From: DT-110 sp030148525
GTDB taxonomy: Bacteria > Bacteroidota > Bacteroidia > Chitinophagales > Saprospiraceae
DNA: 64,000 bases
Reading direction: 5' to 3'
Assembly (NCBI GenBank): GCA_965227445.1
Contig: OZ245751.1
Location: forward strand, 4,216,001 to 4,280,000
Positions 33,233 through 42,700 of this stretch are shown piece by piece. The notes below the pieces were generated by a model. It saw nothing but the letters and a program-made list of their open reading frames with translations. It was not told the origin of the DNA and made no database searches. The translations under genes were made by a program, and so were the position numbers. Each line of letters begins with the position of its first letter. The first letter of the stretch is position 1.

Positions 33233-33251
33233 TTTATACTAATATATGAAC
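33233..33251 (-). promoter_or_regulatory. Shared element of sulfur genes, copy at MBL/rhodanese 2
   Basis: Minus-strand GTTCATATATTAGTATAAA, 13-31 bp upstream of the start codon at 33220. It overlaps an imperfect dyad, TATATGAACATATTTTCATG (33243-33262), which contains TGAA-N6-TTCA, the layout of ArsR/SmtB-family operators. Confidence 0.5.
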
Positions 33252-33340
33252 ATATTTTCATGTAAATTGGCCTGGCACGACTAATCAGGACTGTCCGGGC
33301 AGGACTTATTCAAAAATAAGGAGGCTATCTTCCGGCTACC

Positions 33341-33376
33341 GTGATCCAGATCACGTTGACCGGTGATAAAAATCAC
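33341..33376. promoter_or_regulatory. Two adjacent Crp/Fnr-type operator candidates
   Basis: CGTGATCCAGATCACG (33340-33355) and GGTGATAAAAATCACC (33362-33377) are both perfect palindromes in their arms and fit GTGA-N6-TCAC. Their centres are 22 bp apart, about two helix turns. They lie 121-156 bp upstream of the MBL/rhodanese 2 start and just past the SulP stop codon. Confidence 0.65.
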
Positions 33377-33380
33377 CTGA

Positions 33381-35108
33381 TCACAGGTTTGTTTGCGTGG
33401 TGTATTTGTGTCGTGTTAACTGATCCGAATCGGATTCATTATTAAGGTAAGTCATAGCATCCTCTACGTTCATGTAGAAATTCTCATTGCCTATTTTCTC
33501 CATGAGGTGTGCTCGGGTAAGGGCATCCCGTAGTGGGCCTTTTACCCCGGAAAACAAGACCCGGATGTTTTGATTTCGCAGATCCTCCAGTACTTGTTCC
33601 AGGGCGTGCATGGCGCTACTATCCACGTAGCTGATGCTTTCCGCACTTATGACTACATTCTTTAGTGCATCGCCCTTTTCAGCAATTTCGGCAGCCAGTT
33701 TTTCCTTGAAGAAGGAGGTGTTGGCAAAATACAGGTCCGCATCAAAACGGAAAATCAGGGTGTCCTCCCGCTCTTTTAGTTGGTCGAACCGATCCGTATT
33801 ACGGTAATAGGGTGTTCCCGGAATATTGCCTAAAATGGCATAGTGAGGCCTGGTCGACCGGTAGATGACCATGATGAGGGAAAGTACTACCCCGACTCCG
33901 ATACCTTGCTCGATCCCAAGGTACAGGGTGGCCAGGAAGGTAACCAACAGCATAGCAAAATCTGTACGATTGCTTTTCCAAAGATGGACTGCTTCTTTTA
34001 TATCAATCAGTCCAAAAACCGCGACCATGATCACGGAGGCCAGAATAGCTTTGGGCAAATAATAAAAGAGGGGAGTCAAAAAGAGTAATGTCAGAATGAT
34101 GAGGGCCGCGCTGATAATGGAGGCCAGTCCGGTTTTGGCACCAGCCTGGTCATTAACTGCTGTACGGGAAAAACCACCAGTCACCGGATAGGATTGGAAA
34201 AAGGCACCTCCCATGTTCGCCAGTCCCAGACCGATCAATTCCTGATTAGGTATTACCTGATAATTGCGGTGCTTGGCCTGGATAGCTTTTGCCACCGCAA
34301 TACTCTCCATGAAGCCCACCAGGGAAATAGTCAGTGCCACGGGCAATAAGGCGCTCAGACTTTCCCGGTCAACGCTCGGCAAACTAAAGGCCGGCAGTCC
34401 TTCGGGGACGGTTCCCACCACCAATACTCCGTATTCCGTTAATCCAAACCCAAACACGACCAGGATCCCGAAAAGAACCGCCAGGAGTGGCCCGGGAATG
34501 GAGCGGTTGATCCGCTTGATTCCCACGATCAAAATGATACCTCCGAGGCCAATCCCAAGGGTAAACCAGTTGATGGCGCCGACTTGCTCAAAGGCCTGGA
34601 TCAGTATTTCGTGGATATGGTGGGACCGTTCAATGTCTACCCCCAGCAGGTGCTTCAGCTGCGACAAACCAATAATGAGGGCAGCAGCAGAAGTAAACCC
34701 GCTAATCACCGGGTGGGAAAGGAAGTTAACCAGGAACCCCAACCGGAAAGCACCCAGTAAGAACTGGATTAGCCCCACCATGAGGGCCAGTGTAATCGCC
34801 AGGGTTATGAATGTTTGTGAGCCAACTTCAGCCAGGGCGCCTACCCCCGCTGCAGTCAGCAGGGAAACCATGGCTACGGGACCAACCGCCAATTGTCGCG
34901 ATGTTCCAAACAACGCATACAGGATCAGCGGTACCGTGGATGCATATAATCCGTAAATGGGCGGCAGACCCGCAATCATTGCGTATGCCATTCCCTGAGG
35001 AATCAGCATAACACCGACCGTCAAACCGGCACTTAAATCTCCTTTAATATCTTCTTTGCGGTAATTGCGTAGCCAGGTAAGACTGGGCATGTAATCCTGC
35101 ACCTTCAT
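33381..35108 (-). CDS. SulP family anion permease with STAS domain (sulfur region)
   Basis: 575 residues from the ATG at 35108 (MKVQDYMPSL); an ATG two codons earlier is possible. The membrane domain opens with GDLSAGLTVGVMLIPQGMAYAMIAGLPPIYGLYAS, the SulP signature, and about eleven helices follow. The STAS domain lies at about 445-550 (DADLYFANTSFFKEKL...YVDSSAMHALEQVL). It differs clearly from the other SulP in this window. Placed among persulfide-oxidising enzymes and behind a Crp/Fnr-type site, it could export sulfite or sulfate made by the dioxygenases or import sulfate; direction cannot be read from sequence. Confidence 0.85.
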   Translation of the reverse strand: MKVQDYMPSLTWLRNYRKEDIKGDLSAGLTVGVMLIPQGMAYAMIAGLPPIYGLYASTVPLILYALFGTSRQLAVGPVAMVSLLTAAGVGALAEVGSQTFITLAITLALMVGLIQFLLGAFRLGFLVNFLSHPVISGFTSAAALIIGLSQLKHLLGVDIERSHHIHEILIQAFEQVGAINWFTLGIGLGGIILIVGIKRINRSIPGPLLAVLFGILVVFGFGLTEYGVLVVGTVPEGLPAFSLPSVDRESLSALLPVALTISLVGFMESIAVAKAIQAKHRNYQVIPNQELIGLGLANMGGAFFQSYPVTGGFSRTAVNDQAGAKTGLASIISAALIILTLLFLTPLFYYLPKAILASVIMVAVFGLIDIKEAVHLWKSNRTDFAMLLVTFLATLYLGIEQGIGVGVVLSLIMVIYRSTRPHYAILGNIPGTPYYRNTDRFDQLKEREDTLIFRFDADLYFANTSFFKEKLAAEIAEKGDALKNVVISAESISYVDSSAMHALEQVLEDLRNQNIRVLFSGVKGPLRDALTRAHLMEKIGNENFYMNVEDAMTYLNNESDSDQLTRHKYTTQTNL

Positions 35109-35118
35109 CGACAAGTAT

Positions 35119-35138
35119 CTTTATTCCAACATATGAAC
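35119..35138 (-). promoter_or_regulatory. Shared element of sulfur genes, copy at SulP permease
   Basis: Minus-strand GTTCATATGTTGGAATAAAG, ending 10 bp before the ATG at 35108. Together with the flanks it forms an imperfect dyad CCAACATATGAAC...ATTGG at 35126-35147. Confidence 0.5.
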
Positions 35139-35177
35139 GAATATTGGTACAAAAATAACTAAATGGCGCACGCAAAA

Positions 35178-35197
35178 ACAGTGACGTGGATCACTGT
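35178..35197. promoter_or_regulatory. Crp/Fnr-type operator candidate upstream of SulP permease
   Basis: ACAGTGACGTGGATCACTGT has perfect 7-bp arms (ACAGTGA/TCACTGT) around six bases. It is the best dyad of the set, about 70-90 bp upstream of the SulP start and downstream of the rhodanese stop codon. Confidence 0.7.
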
Positions 35198-35228
35198 GGG
35201 CGGAACGGACCAAAGTGACCTGATTATT

Positions 35229-35591
35229 TTACACGGATTCGGGGGACGTTTCCCAGGCGGTGAGGCCACCTTCCAGGTTGTATACATCGGTCAGGCCGGC
35301 ATTCTTGAGCAAGGTACACACACGGGCGCTACGCCGTCCGGTGCGACATAATACGAGAATTGGCCGGTCAGCCGGAAGCTGTTCGAATTGGTCCCAGAAG
35401 GCTTCCCCCAGGTAATCCATATTCTGCGCTCCCAGCACTGTGCCACCGGCGTATTCTCCGGGAGTGCGTACATCGACCACCACTGCATCGGAGTGCTCTT
35501 CAGCCATGCGGGCAAACTCCTCAGGTGATAAATTGTTGAGTTGTGATTTTAGCAGTTGCCAACGGGAAACAGTGCAATTCGATTGCTTCAT
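35229..35591 (-). CDS. Single-domain rhodanese
   Basis: 120 residues with VVVDVRTPGEYAGGTVLGAQNM and the active-site loop LVLCRTGRRSARV, catalytic Cys82. Six-residue loops of the CRTGRRS type are typical of thiosulfate or persulfide sulfurtransferases (GlpE-like). No signal peptide, so cytosolic. It lies upstream of the SulP gene on the same strand, about 120 bp away with an operator between them, so the two probably have separate promoters but one regulatory logic. Confidence 0.88.
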   Translation of the reverse strand: MKQSNCTVSRWQLLKSQLNNLSPEEFARMAEEHSDAVVVDVRTPGEYAGGTVLGAQNMDYLGEAFWDQFEQLPADRPILVLCRTGRRSARVCTLLKNAGLTDVYNLEGGLTAWETSPESV

Positions 35592-35695
35592 AATGAACAG
35601 CTTTGATCAAAAAGGACAGTTCAACCCACAAAAGAGTTGACTTTCTATACGATTAATCAACTAAAATATCCCCGATATGGGCAAGAATCAAGGGT

Positions 35696-35796
35696 TATAC
35701 CGACAACGAAGTGGTTTGCCCCCCAACCACTTCGAGTCGAGTATATACTCGCGTGAAAAGGTTGGGCAAAGCCCAAACCTTTTCGGAAGCGGTATA
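35696..35796. repeat. Compound palindromic repeat, copy D
   Basis: 101 bp from TATACCG to CGGTATA in the same orientation as copy A, with all three inner stems (CGAAGTGGTT.../AACCACTTCG, GAGTATATACTC, AAAAGGTTGGG.../CCCAAACCTTTT). It lies between divergent genes, so in this position it cannot be simply a terminator. Confidence 0.88.
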
Positions 35797-35926
35797 TTAC
35801 ACCTTCGCGGCGAAATTTAGGTCTTTTGCGCCAGGAGCCCCATTCTTAACCTAAAAAATTCGTAGATTGAAAGAGAAACATCTAAATATCCTTGGAATTA
35901 AATCCAAAAAATCTACTTCCCTCGAT

Positions 35927-36394
35927 ATGAAACAGCTCGACCGTATTGATCACCGCATTCTGGAAATTCTCCAACGGGATGCTAAATCAACTATAAAAGA
36001 GATTGCCGGGCAACTTGGAATGACTACCACCCCTGTATACGAACGTATCAAACGCATGGAGGAAGACGGCTATATTCAGCACTATGTTGCACTATTAGAT
36101 CGCAAACTCCTCGGATACAATACCGTTGCCTTCTGTACCTTATCTCTGAAAGAACACGCTCAACCTTTTCTCAAAAAATTTGAAGAGGATGTAAAAACGC
36201 TGGACGAGGTAGTCGAATGCTACCACATTGCCGGTATGTACGACTACCTGCTGAAGGTCATCGTAAAAGACATGGAAGACTACCAGCGTTTCATTATCGA
36301 TAAATTGGCCGCCCTGGAGAATATTGGCAATGTGCAGTCTTCCTTCATCATGCAGGAAATCAAGCACTCAACAGCCCTCACTCTTAAGGGCTGA
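35927..36394 (+). CDS. Lrp/AsnC family transcription regulator
   Basis: 155 residues from the ATG at 35927 (MKQLDRIDHRILEILQRDAK), the usual Lrp length; the longer frame begins with TTG. An N-terminal helix-turn-helix (STIKEIAGQLGMTTTPVYERIKRMEEDGYI) is followed by a RAM ligand-binding domain (YNTVAFCTLSL, ECYHIAGMYDYLLKVIVKDMEDYQ). Such proteins form octamers that respond to amino acids, sometimes cysteine or sulfur metabolites. It lies beside the sulfur genes, divergent from the rhodanese, but regulation of them is only a possibility. Confidence 0.88.
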   Translation: MKQLDRIDHRILEILQRDAKSTIKEIAGQLGMTTTPVYERIKRMEEDGYIQHYVALLDRKLLGYNTVAFCTLSLKEHAQPFLKKFEEDVKTLDEVVECYHIAGMYDYLLKVIVKDMEDYQRFIIDKLAALENIGNVQSSFIMQEIKHSTALTLKG

Positions 36395-36825
36395 TCCGCA
36401 GGTGATAAAATCGTGTTTTTCCCCAAAAAGAGGGGTGAATAAGACAACGCAAATCTATTCAGTCCGTATCAGATACGAAAACCCTCCGATATATTGTTTG
36501 CCAGCAGACTAATTCCGTAAGAGACTTTATCAGGTTGCTACCGGGATAACAACTTCCTTCGTATCTTAGGTCTGCCCAATACCGTTTGACAAACAATTGC
36601 CAGGAATAAAAAGAATTCATACTTCCCCGGCCTTTGTTTACTGCTGCTAGTGCTCTGGACTTCTGTATTTAATGCATGCTTTATTGCATAATTACACTCC
36701 CCCCCCAAATAAGAAGTTCGATTACCAAAGCGTTACACTTGCGTATTCACTACCCCCCTCGTTCCTGAACCCCTTGCCCTTTGGAGTGCCGGAGGAGCAA
36801 TCTTGTTGTATAAAATCTATTCCGT
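36395..36825. other. Intergenic region without a recognised gene
   Basis: No convincing gene, repeat array or promoter match. A stretch near 36598-36690 reads as a hydrophobic, lipoprotein-signal-like peptide (LLLLVLWTSVFNAC) but has no start codon and ends soon after, so it is at best a decayed signal sequence. Confidence 0.5.
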
Positions 36826-37665
36826 ATGCGCATTCATGTACTTGTGTTGAGCTTGCTGACCTGTCCGTTTTTTCTTAAGGCTCAGGATTTCGAACTGGGT
36901 ATAACTGCCGGTGCAGCACTTTACGAGGGAGAATTAGCCCCACTGGAAATTGCGGACTATTTTCAAACGTTTCGCCCGGCTGTCGGACTTTTCGGCCGTT
37001 ATCATTTTTCTCGCAGTATAGCGGCTCGCTCCGATCTGAGGTACGCAACTATCTACGGTAATGATGAGATTGCCGGCAGAAATCGCGGTTTCAATTTTCG
37101 TACGCAATTAGTGGAATTATCCCTGTCCGGAGAGTGGACTTTATTCCGTTTACGACTGGGACCTGGCCTGTACGCAGCCCCTTACGCTCAGTTTGGCGGT
37201 GGTCTGTTGTACTTCAACCCCCAGGGTGACCGCGATAATACCTACTACGACCTGGCCCCGCTGGGTACCGAAGGACAGGGTTTGCCCGGTAATCCCGGGG
37301 TGTACAGTCAGTTTACTTATGTCCTCTTTGGTGGCGGTGGTGCTAAACTCGAGATCAATGATCGCTGGACCATCGGAATAGAAGGTGCTTTGCGGTATAC
37401 GGGCACAGATTACCTGGATGATGTGAGTACCAATCCGGTTACCTACCGGGAAGTGCTCGATGGTAATGGTTCCCTGGCGGCTCATTTTAGCCGGCCTAAT
37501 TTCAATTTAGACAGTGACGATCCCGATGCCACCTACATCCGGGGTGGTGAAGCACAGGACTACCTATTCATGGCTGTTATAACTGTCTCTACGAAATTGG
37601 GGTCCGGAGGAGGCTTTCGCGGTGGTGGCCGACGCGGACAACTGGGCTGCCCGACCAATTTTTAA
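36826..37665 (+). CDS. DUF6089-type outer-membrane beta-barrel protein
   Basis: 279 residues with a signal peptide cut near FFLKAQDFE. The opening ELGITAGAALYEGELAP and an RSIAARSDLRYATIYGND strand resemble DUF6089, a Bacteroidota outer-membrane barrel family also seen in PorG-like parts of type IX secretion. A Gly/Tyr-rich set of strands continues to about residue 255. The tail is a short Gly/Arg-rich run (GSGGGFRGGGRRGQLGCPTNF), unusual for a barrel end and possibly periplasmic. No partner gene lies adjacent. Confidence 0.75.
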   Translation: MRIHVLVLSLLTCPFFLKAQDFELGITAGAALYEGELAPLEIADYFQTFRPAVGLFGRYHFSRSIAARSDLRYATIYGNDEIAGRNRGFNFRTQLVELSLSGEWTLFRLRLGPGLYAAPYAQFGGGLLYFNPQGDRDNTYYDLAPLGTEGQGLPGNPGVYSQFTYVLFGGGGAKLEINDRWTIGIEGALRYTGTDYLDDVSTNPVTYREVLDGNGSLAAHFSRPNFNLDSDDPDATYIRGGEAQDYLFMAVITVSTKLGSGGGFRGGGRRGQLGCPTNF

Positions 37666-37853
37666 TGTATCGTGAGGTTGGGCACCGACTTTTTCGCAAA
37701 GTGCTGGTATTGACCTCCCGGTAAAGGTTGCAGGTATTGGGTATATGGATTTAAGAGCGTGTTTGGGATTTATCCTTTGGACTGCAAATGCAATCTTATC
37801 CCTTGAAATTCAGCACATTAAAAAGAAAATTTAACCTTAACCTCAGCCTCAAC

Positions 37854-38360
37854 CTAATTCATTTGCAACCGCGGGGTAAATCGATCCTGAGGATTCATGC
37901 CACGGGCTTCACAGTATTTCTGGTGCCGCGCTTCGGCCGGCCAGAATTCCCCGGCTGGTTCAAGGGTAGTTGCCACCCGGTAGCCGTTTTGTGATAGTTG
38001 ATGCATCAATTTTTTGGCGGCAGCCAGCTGATCTTCATCATGGTAGAATATAGCCGACCGGTACTGGCCTCCGCGCCCAGTACGATCAACCGTGGGATCG
38101 TGCATATTGAAAAAGTAACGGGCCAACTCGGCAAAAGTGGTTTGCTCCGGATCATACGTAACTTCCACGGCCTCCGCATGACCAGTTTCTTTTCTGCACA
38201 CTTCCTTGTACGAAGGATTTGATGTATGCCCGCCGGTAAAACCTACTTTGGTTTTCAAAACACCTTTCTGCCGGCTGAAGAAGTATTCTTTACTCCAGAA
38301 ACAGCCGGCAGCAAAGGTCGCTACTGCGGTTTTTTTTTCTCGTGATCCATTTGCTCCCAT
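37854..38360 (-). CDS. msrA: Peptide-methionine (S)-S-oxide reductase MsrA
   Basis: 168 residues with the catalytic motif FAAGCFWSKEYFF (Cys20; the usual GCFWG/C Gly becomes Ser) and GGQYRSAIFYHD. A later Cys in KYCEARGMNP probably resolves the disulfide. It reduces S-methionine sulfoxide in damaged proteins. The N-terminus overlaps the msrB gene by 40 bp on the same strand, so the pair is translationally coupled. No signal peptide is visible, so it is cytosolic. Confidence 0.92.
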   Translation of the reverse strand: MGANGSREKKTAVATFAAGCFWSKEYFFSRQKGVLKTKVGFTGGHTSNPSYKEVCRKETGHAEAVEVTYDPEQTTFAELARYFFNMHDPTVDRTGRGGQYRSAIFYHDEDQLAAAKKLMHQLSQNGYRVATTLEPAGEFWPAEARHQKYCEARGMNPQDRFTPRLQMN

Positions 38361-38734
38361 TTCTCCTGAGAAATGAAACGCATGGAAATAGAATTTACGC
38401 AGTGACGGGTATTCTTTTCGGTAAAGCGCTCACCCGTGAAAACGTGGCCGAGGTGACCTCCGCAATTGTTGCAAAGAATCTCGGTGCGCCGTCCATCTGC
38501 ATCCGTTTCGCGGCGAACAGCCCCGGGGATCTCATCGTCAAAGCTAGGCCATCCACAGCCCGAATCAAATTTATCTTCGGACCGGTAGAGGGGGTTTTCA
38601 CAGCGGCGGCATACAAATACGCCATTAGCTTTGGTATTATTAAACTCTCCACTGAAGGGCATTTCCGTTCCCTTGTGTACGATAACGCGCTCTTCTTCCC
38701 GGGTGAGTTCATTCCAGTCTTCCGGCTTCTTCAT
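38321..38734 (-). CDS. msrB: Peptide-methionine (R)-S-oxide reductase MsrB
   Basis: 137 residues. Zinc is bound by two CxxC pairs (Cys42/Cys45 and Cys88/Cys91) and the catalytic Cys112 sits in RHCVNSISMRF. The SGCGWPSF segment holds a further Cys60 near the active site. It repairs the R-epimer of methionine sulfoxide and complements the overlapping msrA. The two form a minimal repair operon; the separate proteins here are often fused in other bacteria. Confidence 0.94.
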   Translation of the reverse strand: MKKPEDWNELTREEERVIVHKGTEMPFSGEFNNTKANGVFVCRRCENPLYRSEDKFDSGCGWPSFDDEIPGAVRRETDADGRRTEILCNNCGGHLGHVFTGERFTEKNTRHCVNSISMRFISQEKWEQMDHEKKKPQ

Positions 38735-38820
38735 GATCGTTATTTTTGCAGTAGACTAACATCAGAAATCTTCAAAAAGATGTCTTTTCCTGATGCCTTT
38801 CGGCAAAAAAGGGCGTTTCG

Positions 38821-39036
38821 TTAATCTGTTTTTATTCCAGCCTCCCGTAAAACCTTAAGAGCTTCCTCCACATTTTCCGGTTGAGTGTACAACTCCACCT
38901 CACCGATAGATGGGATGGCGGAATCTCCTTTGTTTACAATATGACTTTCAATATCGTGCTGCTTGAGTTTATCTTCTGCTATTTTTACCTGATAGAGCTC
39001 TGAGGCAAAAAAAATGCGAATCCATCCTTCTTTCAT
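38821..39036 (-). CDS. DUF2007 domain protein
   Basis: 71 residues: IRIFFASELYQVKIAEDKLKQHDIESHIVNKGDSA and a terminal EVELYTQPENVEEALKVLREAG. This is the small DUF2007 fold (ACT/GlnB-like alpha-beta layout), thought to be a signal-transducing or regulatory domain, function unproven. It is a separate small gene between msrB and the uracil-DNA-glycosylase-like gene. Confidence 0.72.
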   Translation of the reverse strand: MKEGWIRIFFASELYQVKIAEDKLKQHDIESHIVNKGDSAIPSIGEVELYTQPENVEEALKVLREAGIKTD

Positions 39037-39152
39037 ATGTTTTTCTGTTTTGAGTATGATAATTTCTTTTCTCCGGTCTGTTCAACCTTCTTCCTTCCCG
39101 TATTGGTTTGAAAATTGGTGCAGACCCTACTAATAGTCGTAAATCTATCCGA

Positions 39153-39746
39153 ATGTTCAAACCCTATGTTCATCCAATTGCGAATAAAGCTCGAAACTGC
39201 ACTATATGTGCCGACCACCTGCCACTTGGACCATCTCCCCTGTTTCGAATACATCCGAATGCGCGAATTGCCCTGATCAGTCAGGCTCCGGGAAGGGTAG
39301 CTCACAAATCGGGGGTAGTTTGGGATGATAAAGGAGGACATCGTCTTCGGGAATGGATGGATGTTGATTTTTCCACCTTCTACGAATCCGACCTCTTTGC
39401 CGTTCTCCCTATGGGATTTTGCTATCCGGGGAAAGGGAAAACCGGTGATCTACCTCCCCGCCCTGAATGTGCTCCACTATGGCACGAGCCCCTGATGCAA
39501 TTAATGCCCAACATACAAACCAGTATACTCATCGGGCAATACGCGCAACGAGCTTATCTGGGAAACCAGTTCCGAAAGAACCTTACCGAGACCGTCCGGG
39601 CTTTTCCCGATTTTTTGCCCGATTTTTTGCCATTACCCCATCCATCACCCTTAAATCAACGCTGGGTAGTCCGGAATGAATGGTTTAATCAGGATGTTAT
39701 CCCTGTTCTTCGCAAAACAGTTCAAAATGCGCTCAACAGTCTCTAG
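39153..39746 (+). CDS. Uracil-DNA-glycosylase-like family protein
   Basis: 197 residues from the ATG at 39153, giving MFKPYVHPIANKARNCTICADHLPLGPSP; the longer frame adds 15 residues. Signatures are RIALISQAPGRVAHKSGVVWDDKGG (motif 1 region) and FLPLPHPSPLN (motif near HPSP). CTICADHLP has the Cys pair of family 4-like UDGs, but no clear four-Cys iron-sulfur set is visible. It may excise damaged bases or be a non-catalytic relative. Its stop codon overlaps the stop of the convergent gene at 39743. Confidence 0.75.
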   Translation: MFKPYVHPIANKARNCTICADHLPLGPSPLFRIHPNARIALISQAPGRVAHKSGVVWDDKGGHRLREWMDVDFSTFYESDLFAVLPMGFCYPGKGKTGDLPPRPECAPLWHEPLMQLMPNIQTSILIGQYAQRAYLGNQFRKNLTETVRAFPDFLPDFLPLPHPSPLNQRWVVRNEWFNQDVIPVLRKTVQNALNSL

Positions 39747-42700
39747 AAAAAGAACTGGGCGCCCACCACTGCCCGTACTTCCTCCGTATCACCCCGGAAG
39801 AAGGTGGCACTAATACTTGCAATATCGAACGGACTGATAAAGATGCCTCCCCCGTAACTGTAATGCCAGACATCGGAATCTTCACCATCGATCCAAACGC
39901 GCCCGTGATCAAAGCCAACCTGAAACCCTACACTAAACGGCAGGGTAAGGTTTCCGCTCTCCAGCGCTTTCCATCGCAAGTCAATATTTTGGTAGAAACT
40001 CGTCCGTCCGGTGAACCGGTCACGACGAAATCCCCTAAAGTTACTCTCCGGCCCAATACCTCCCAGGGTGGCTGCCTGAAAAAAAAGATAGTCGTCATTT
40101 AACAGATGCTTCCCCCCTACCCTGGTAGCAACTACCAGCCGGTGGTTAGGGTCTAAATTGCGCACCAGGCTGAACGACCCTTCCAATATACCCAATCCCT
40201 CCTGATCGGAATTTAGCGCCTGCCGCCAACTGGCTGACAGGTTCAGTCCTAAGCCCAGCGTGGGAAAGGCCACATCGTCAAAATTATGATAGGAAAAGTT
40301 TACCTGACCACCAGCATAAGAAATCCCATCAAATACATCCGGATTGATCTGATCGCCTATCTCGTCGATGAATCGCCCTTCGGTTCGCTCGATCCGCACG
40401 GTTTCGTACAGCGGCCCGACCGAGAAGAAGGATGCTTCACTAAAGCGGCGCATCAAAGCCGGAAAAACATCAATACGCTGCTCCCTTACTCTGTAAAAAT
40501 CATCTTCCAGGTCGTCAGACAGGTCCAACTCTTCCTCCAGGTTTTCGGATTCATTGCCGAACCCGTAAAAGTTACTGGTGTACAGGGCCGATTGAGCCGT
40601 TCCCAAAACCTGTATATCCCAGTTGCCGAACACATCGATAAATTCACCGCGGTAATTAGCCCTAAAACCACTGGTGGCAAATGCATAGCGCAGTGAATAG
40701 GTATGAAAGGTGCTGTACGGGCTTTTGCGAAAGCCATAAGTGGTTGCCTGACCCGTCACGCCCGCCAGGATACCATCGTCCGGATTGTAAAAGACGGAGG
40801 GCAGCAGGAACCCAAAATCGTATTCATAATCCAGTGATCGGCGGTTATAGGTATTCAGGGCCGGATCATCGGTCAGGCGCATCTTTAGGCCGGGGCCTTT
40901 CTGAATCGTATTCATCTCCTGGGGAAAATCGTAGACCAATGCTTTTCCCGATCCATTAATCAGGCTATCGAGGTAGGTATCTTCTTCGACGCCGCCGATC
41001 ATCCGTATTTTTATCGCCCGGCTCCCGCGGGTACCGCGAAGGCGGTATTCATCCTGGTCCTCCCCTCCGTACAGGCGTAATTCTTTAGTTTCACCGGGTA
41101 AAAAGGTGCGATCGTAATAGATGTATTTGCGCTCAAAATCATCGGTCAGGCCCCATACGCGAACCCGGACTTTCCCCTTTTCCAGGTAATCGATCAGGAA
41201 CAGATCTTCCTGCTCGGTACCGGGGATATCAACTTCCCTGGCCCGGAACTCGTACATGCGACGAGCGATAGATACCAAGTCATCCCGACGCCCTTTTAGT
41301 TTAGCAATGATCTCTTCGGCACTCAGGTCGTAAATAATGTCGGGCCAGTTTTCGCGGAATGCGGCCTCGATGATCTCATCAGTTACATGTTCCTGGATGT
41401 ATTTCGCTTCGCGTTCCCAATCCTCCCATGCCAGGCCATTCAGGAAACTGGGGTCAAAATAGCGGGCATTATAACTCGTCCATTTGATCTTGGAAACTTT
41501 CCGTTTATAGGGTCGGAAATTTCGCGTTTGTGCACTAACCGCGCGCACGATGGATGTCAGAAACCCATCGTATTTGGAGAACGCCTGGTCCCGGTCGCGG
41601 GGAATGGGGCGATACATCTCGATCTCTCCCTCATCAAAAATCGCCCAACGCCACTGATCGTCGTGCCGGTCCCAGTCGCCGATCATGAGGTCAAATAAGC
41701 GGGAACGAACCACCCAGTCCTGATCGATCTGTTTATCGTGATGCTCGAGGGTTTCTTCGATGGCGTCCCCGGAACTAACAATATCCTCGGGGTAACCAAA
41801 GTTTTCGGCATCGGGCCATACATCGTCGTCAGGTCGTTCTTCAACGAGGTATAGCGCTTCCGCAAACTCCTCGTTATGGATGGACAGGCCGGGTTGTTTG
41901 GGCACGTAGAATAGCTTGGGTTGGGTATAGTAAATATTTGCTGCTTTTGCGAGGGGTGGAAGGGCAGTAGCCGCCAGTGGATGTGCCGAGCTGAAATTAT
42001 CCTGGAGGATGTCTTTAACAAAGGATTTATTGAACGGGTAAGGAATCGTTCGGGTTGGATCCTTTTTGACCGATCGCATATTGTATTGCTGCCCGTCTTC
42101 ATTCTCCAGTCGCAGGGAATTAGTCTGGTAGCCACCTCCGCGTTTTACGGGGATGAGCCCGCCTTTATAGGTGGCCAGGTCGAGTTTCGGTACCTTCAGA
42201 GCTACATCGTAGGTGCTCCGGTAGTGCTCGCCCCAAAGGAAATCTCCGAAGGCATTTCGCTGGTAGTTTCGATCGTCCAATTCTGTATAGACTGAATCTC
42301 TGGGTGCTTCGTATTGATCGTAATCGGGAAGCCGTTTTTCTTCTTCTTCAATCCGGGGTTTCTTCATTTGTCGCTGCTGGACAACGCGGGCGTTTCCGCC
42401 TTCCATAGCATAGTAGGTCACCCAGGATTCGTGGTCGTCAAAAAAGTCGATCCGGGCAAAGCCAGCTTTCCCGTAAGTAAACAGGGCACCATTTCCCGTA
42501 TGAGCCGGATCTGCATCTGCCCCTGCACCGGTAACAATGAAAGACTGATTATCCTGTTCGTGATACTGTTGGTTATTTTCGTGCGATCCGGCAAAAATGA
42601 AGGAACCATTCTTTTGGGCTGCATCTACGAGAATATTCTTAAAATCGCGATACCTGGGATGCATGATATCTTGACGAGTGCCGGCCGAGGATCTGATCAG

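Noticed and set aside
34264..34956. Plus-strand open frame of 230 codons inside the SulP gene
   Set aside because: Antisense to membrane helices; Ser/Thr/Arg/Pro-rich shadow.
36598..36690. Lipoprotein-signal-like peptide
   Set aside because: No start codon and stops directly after the hydrophobic stretch.
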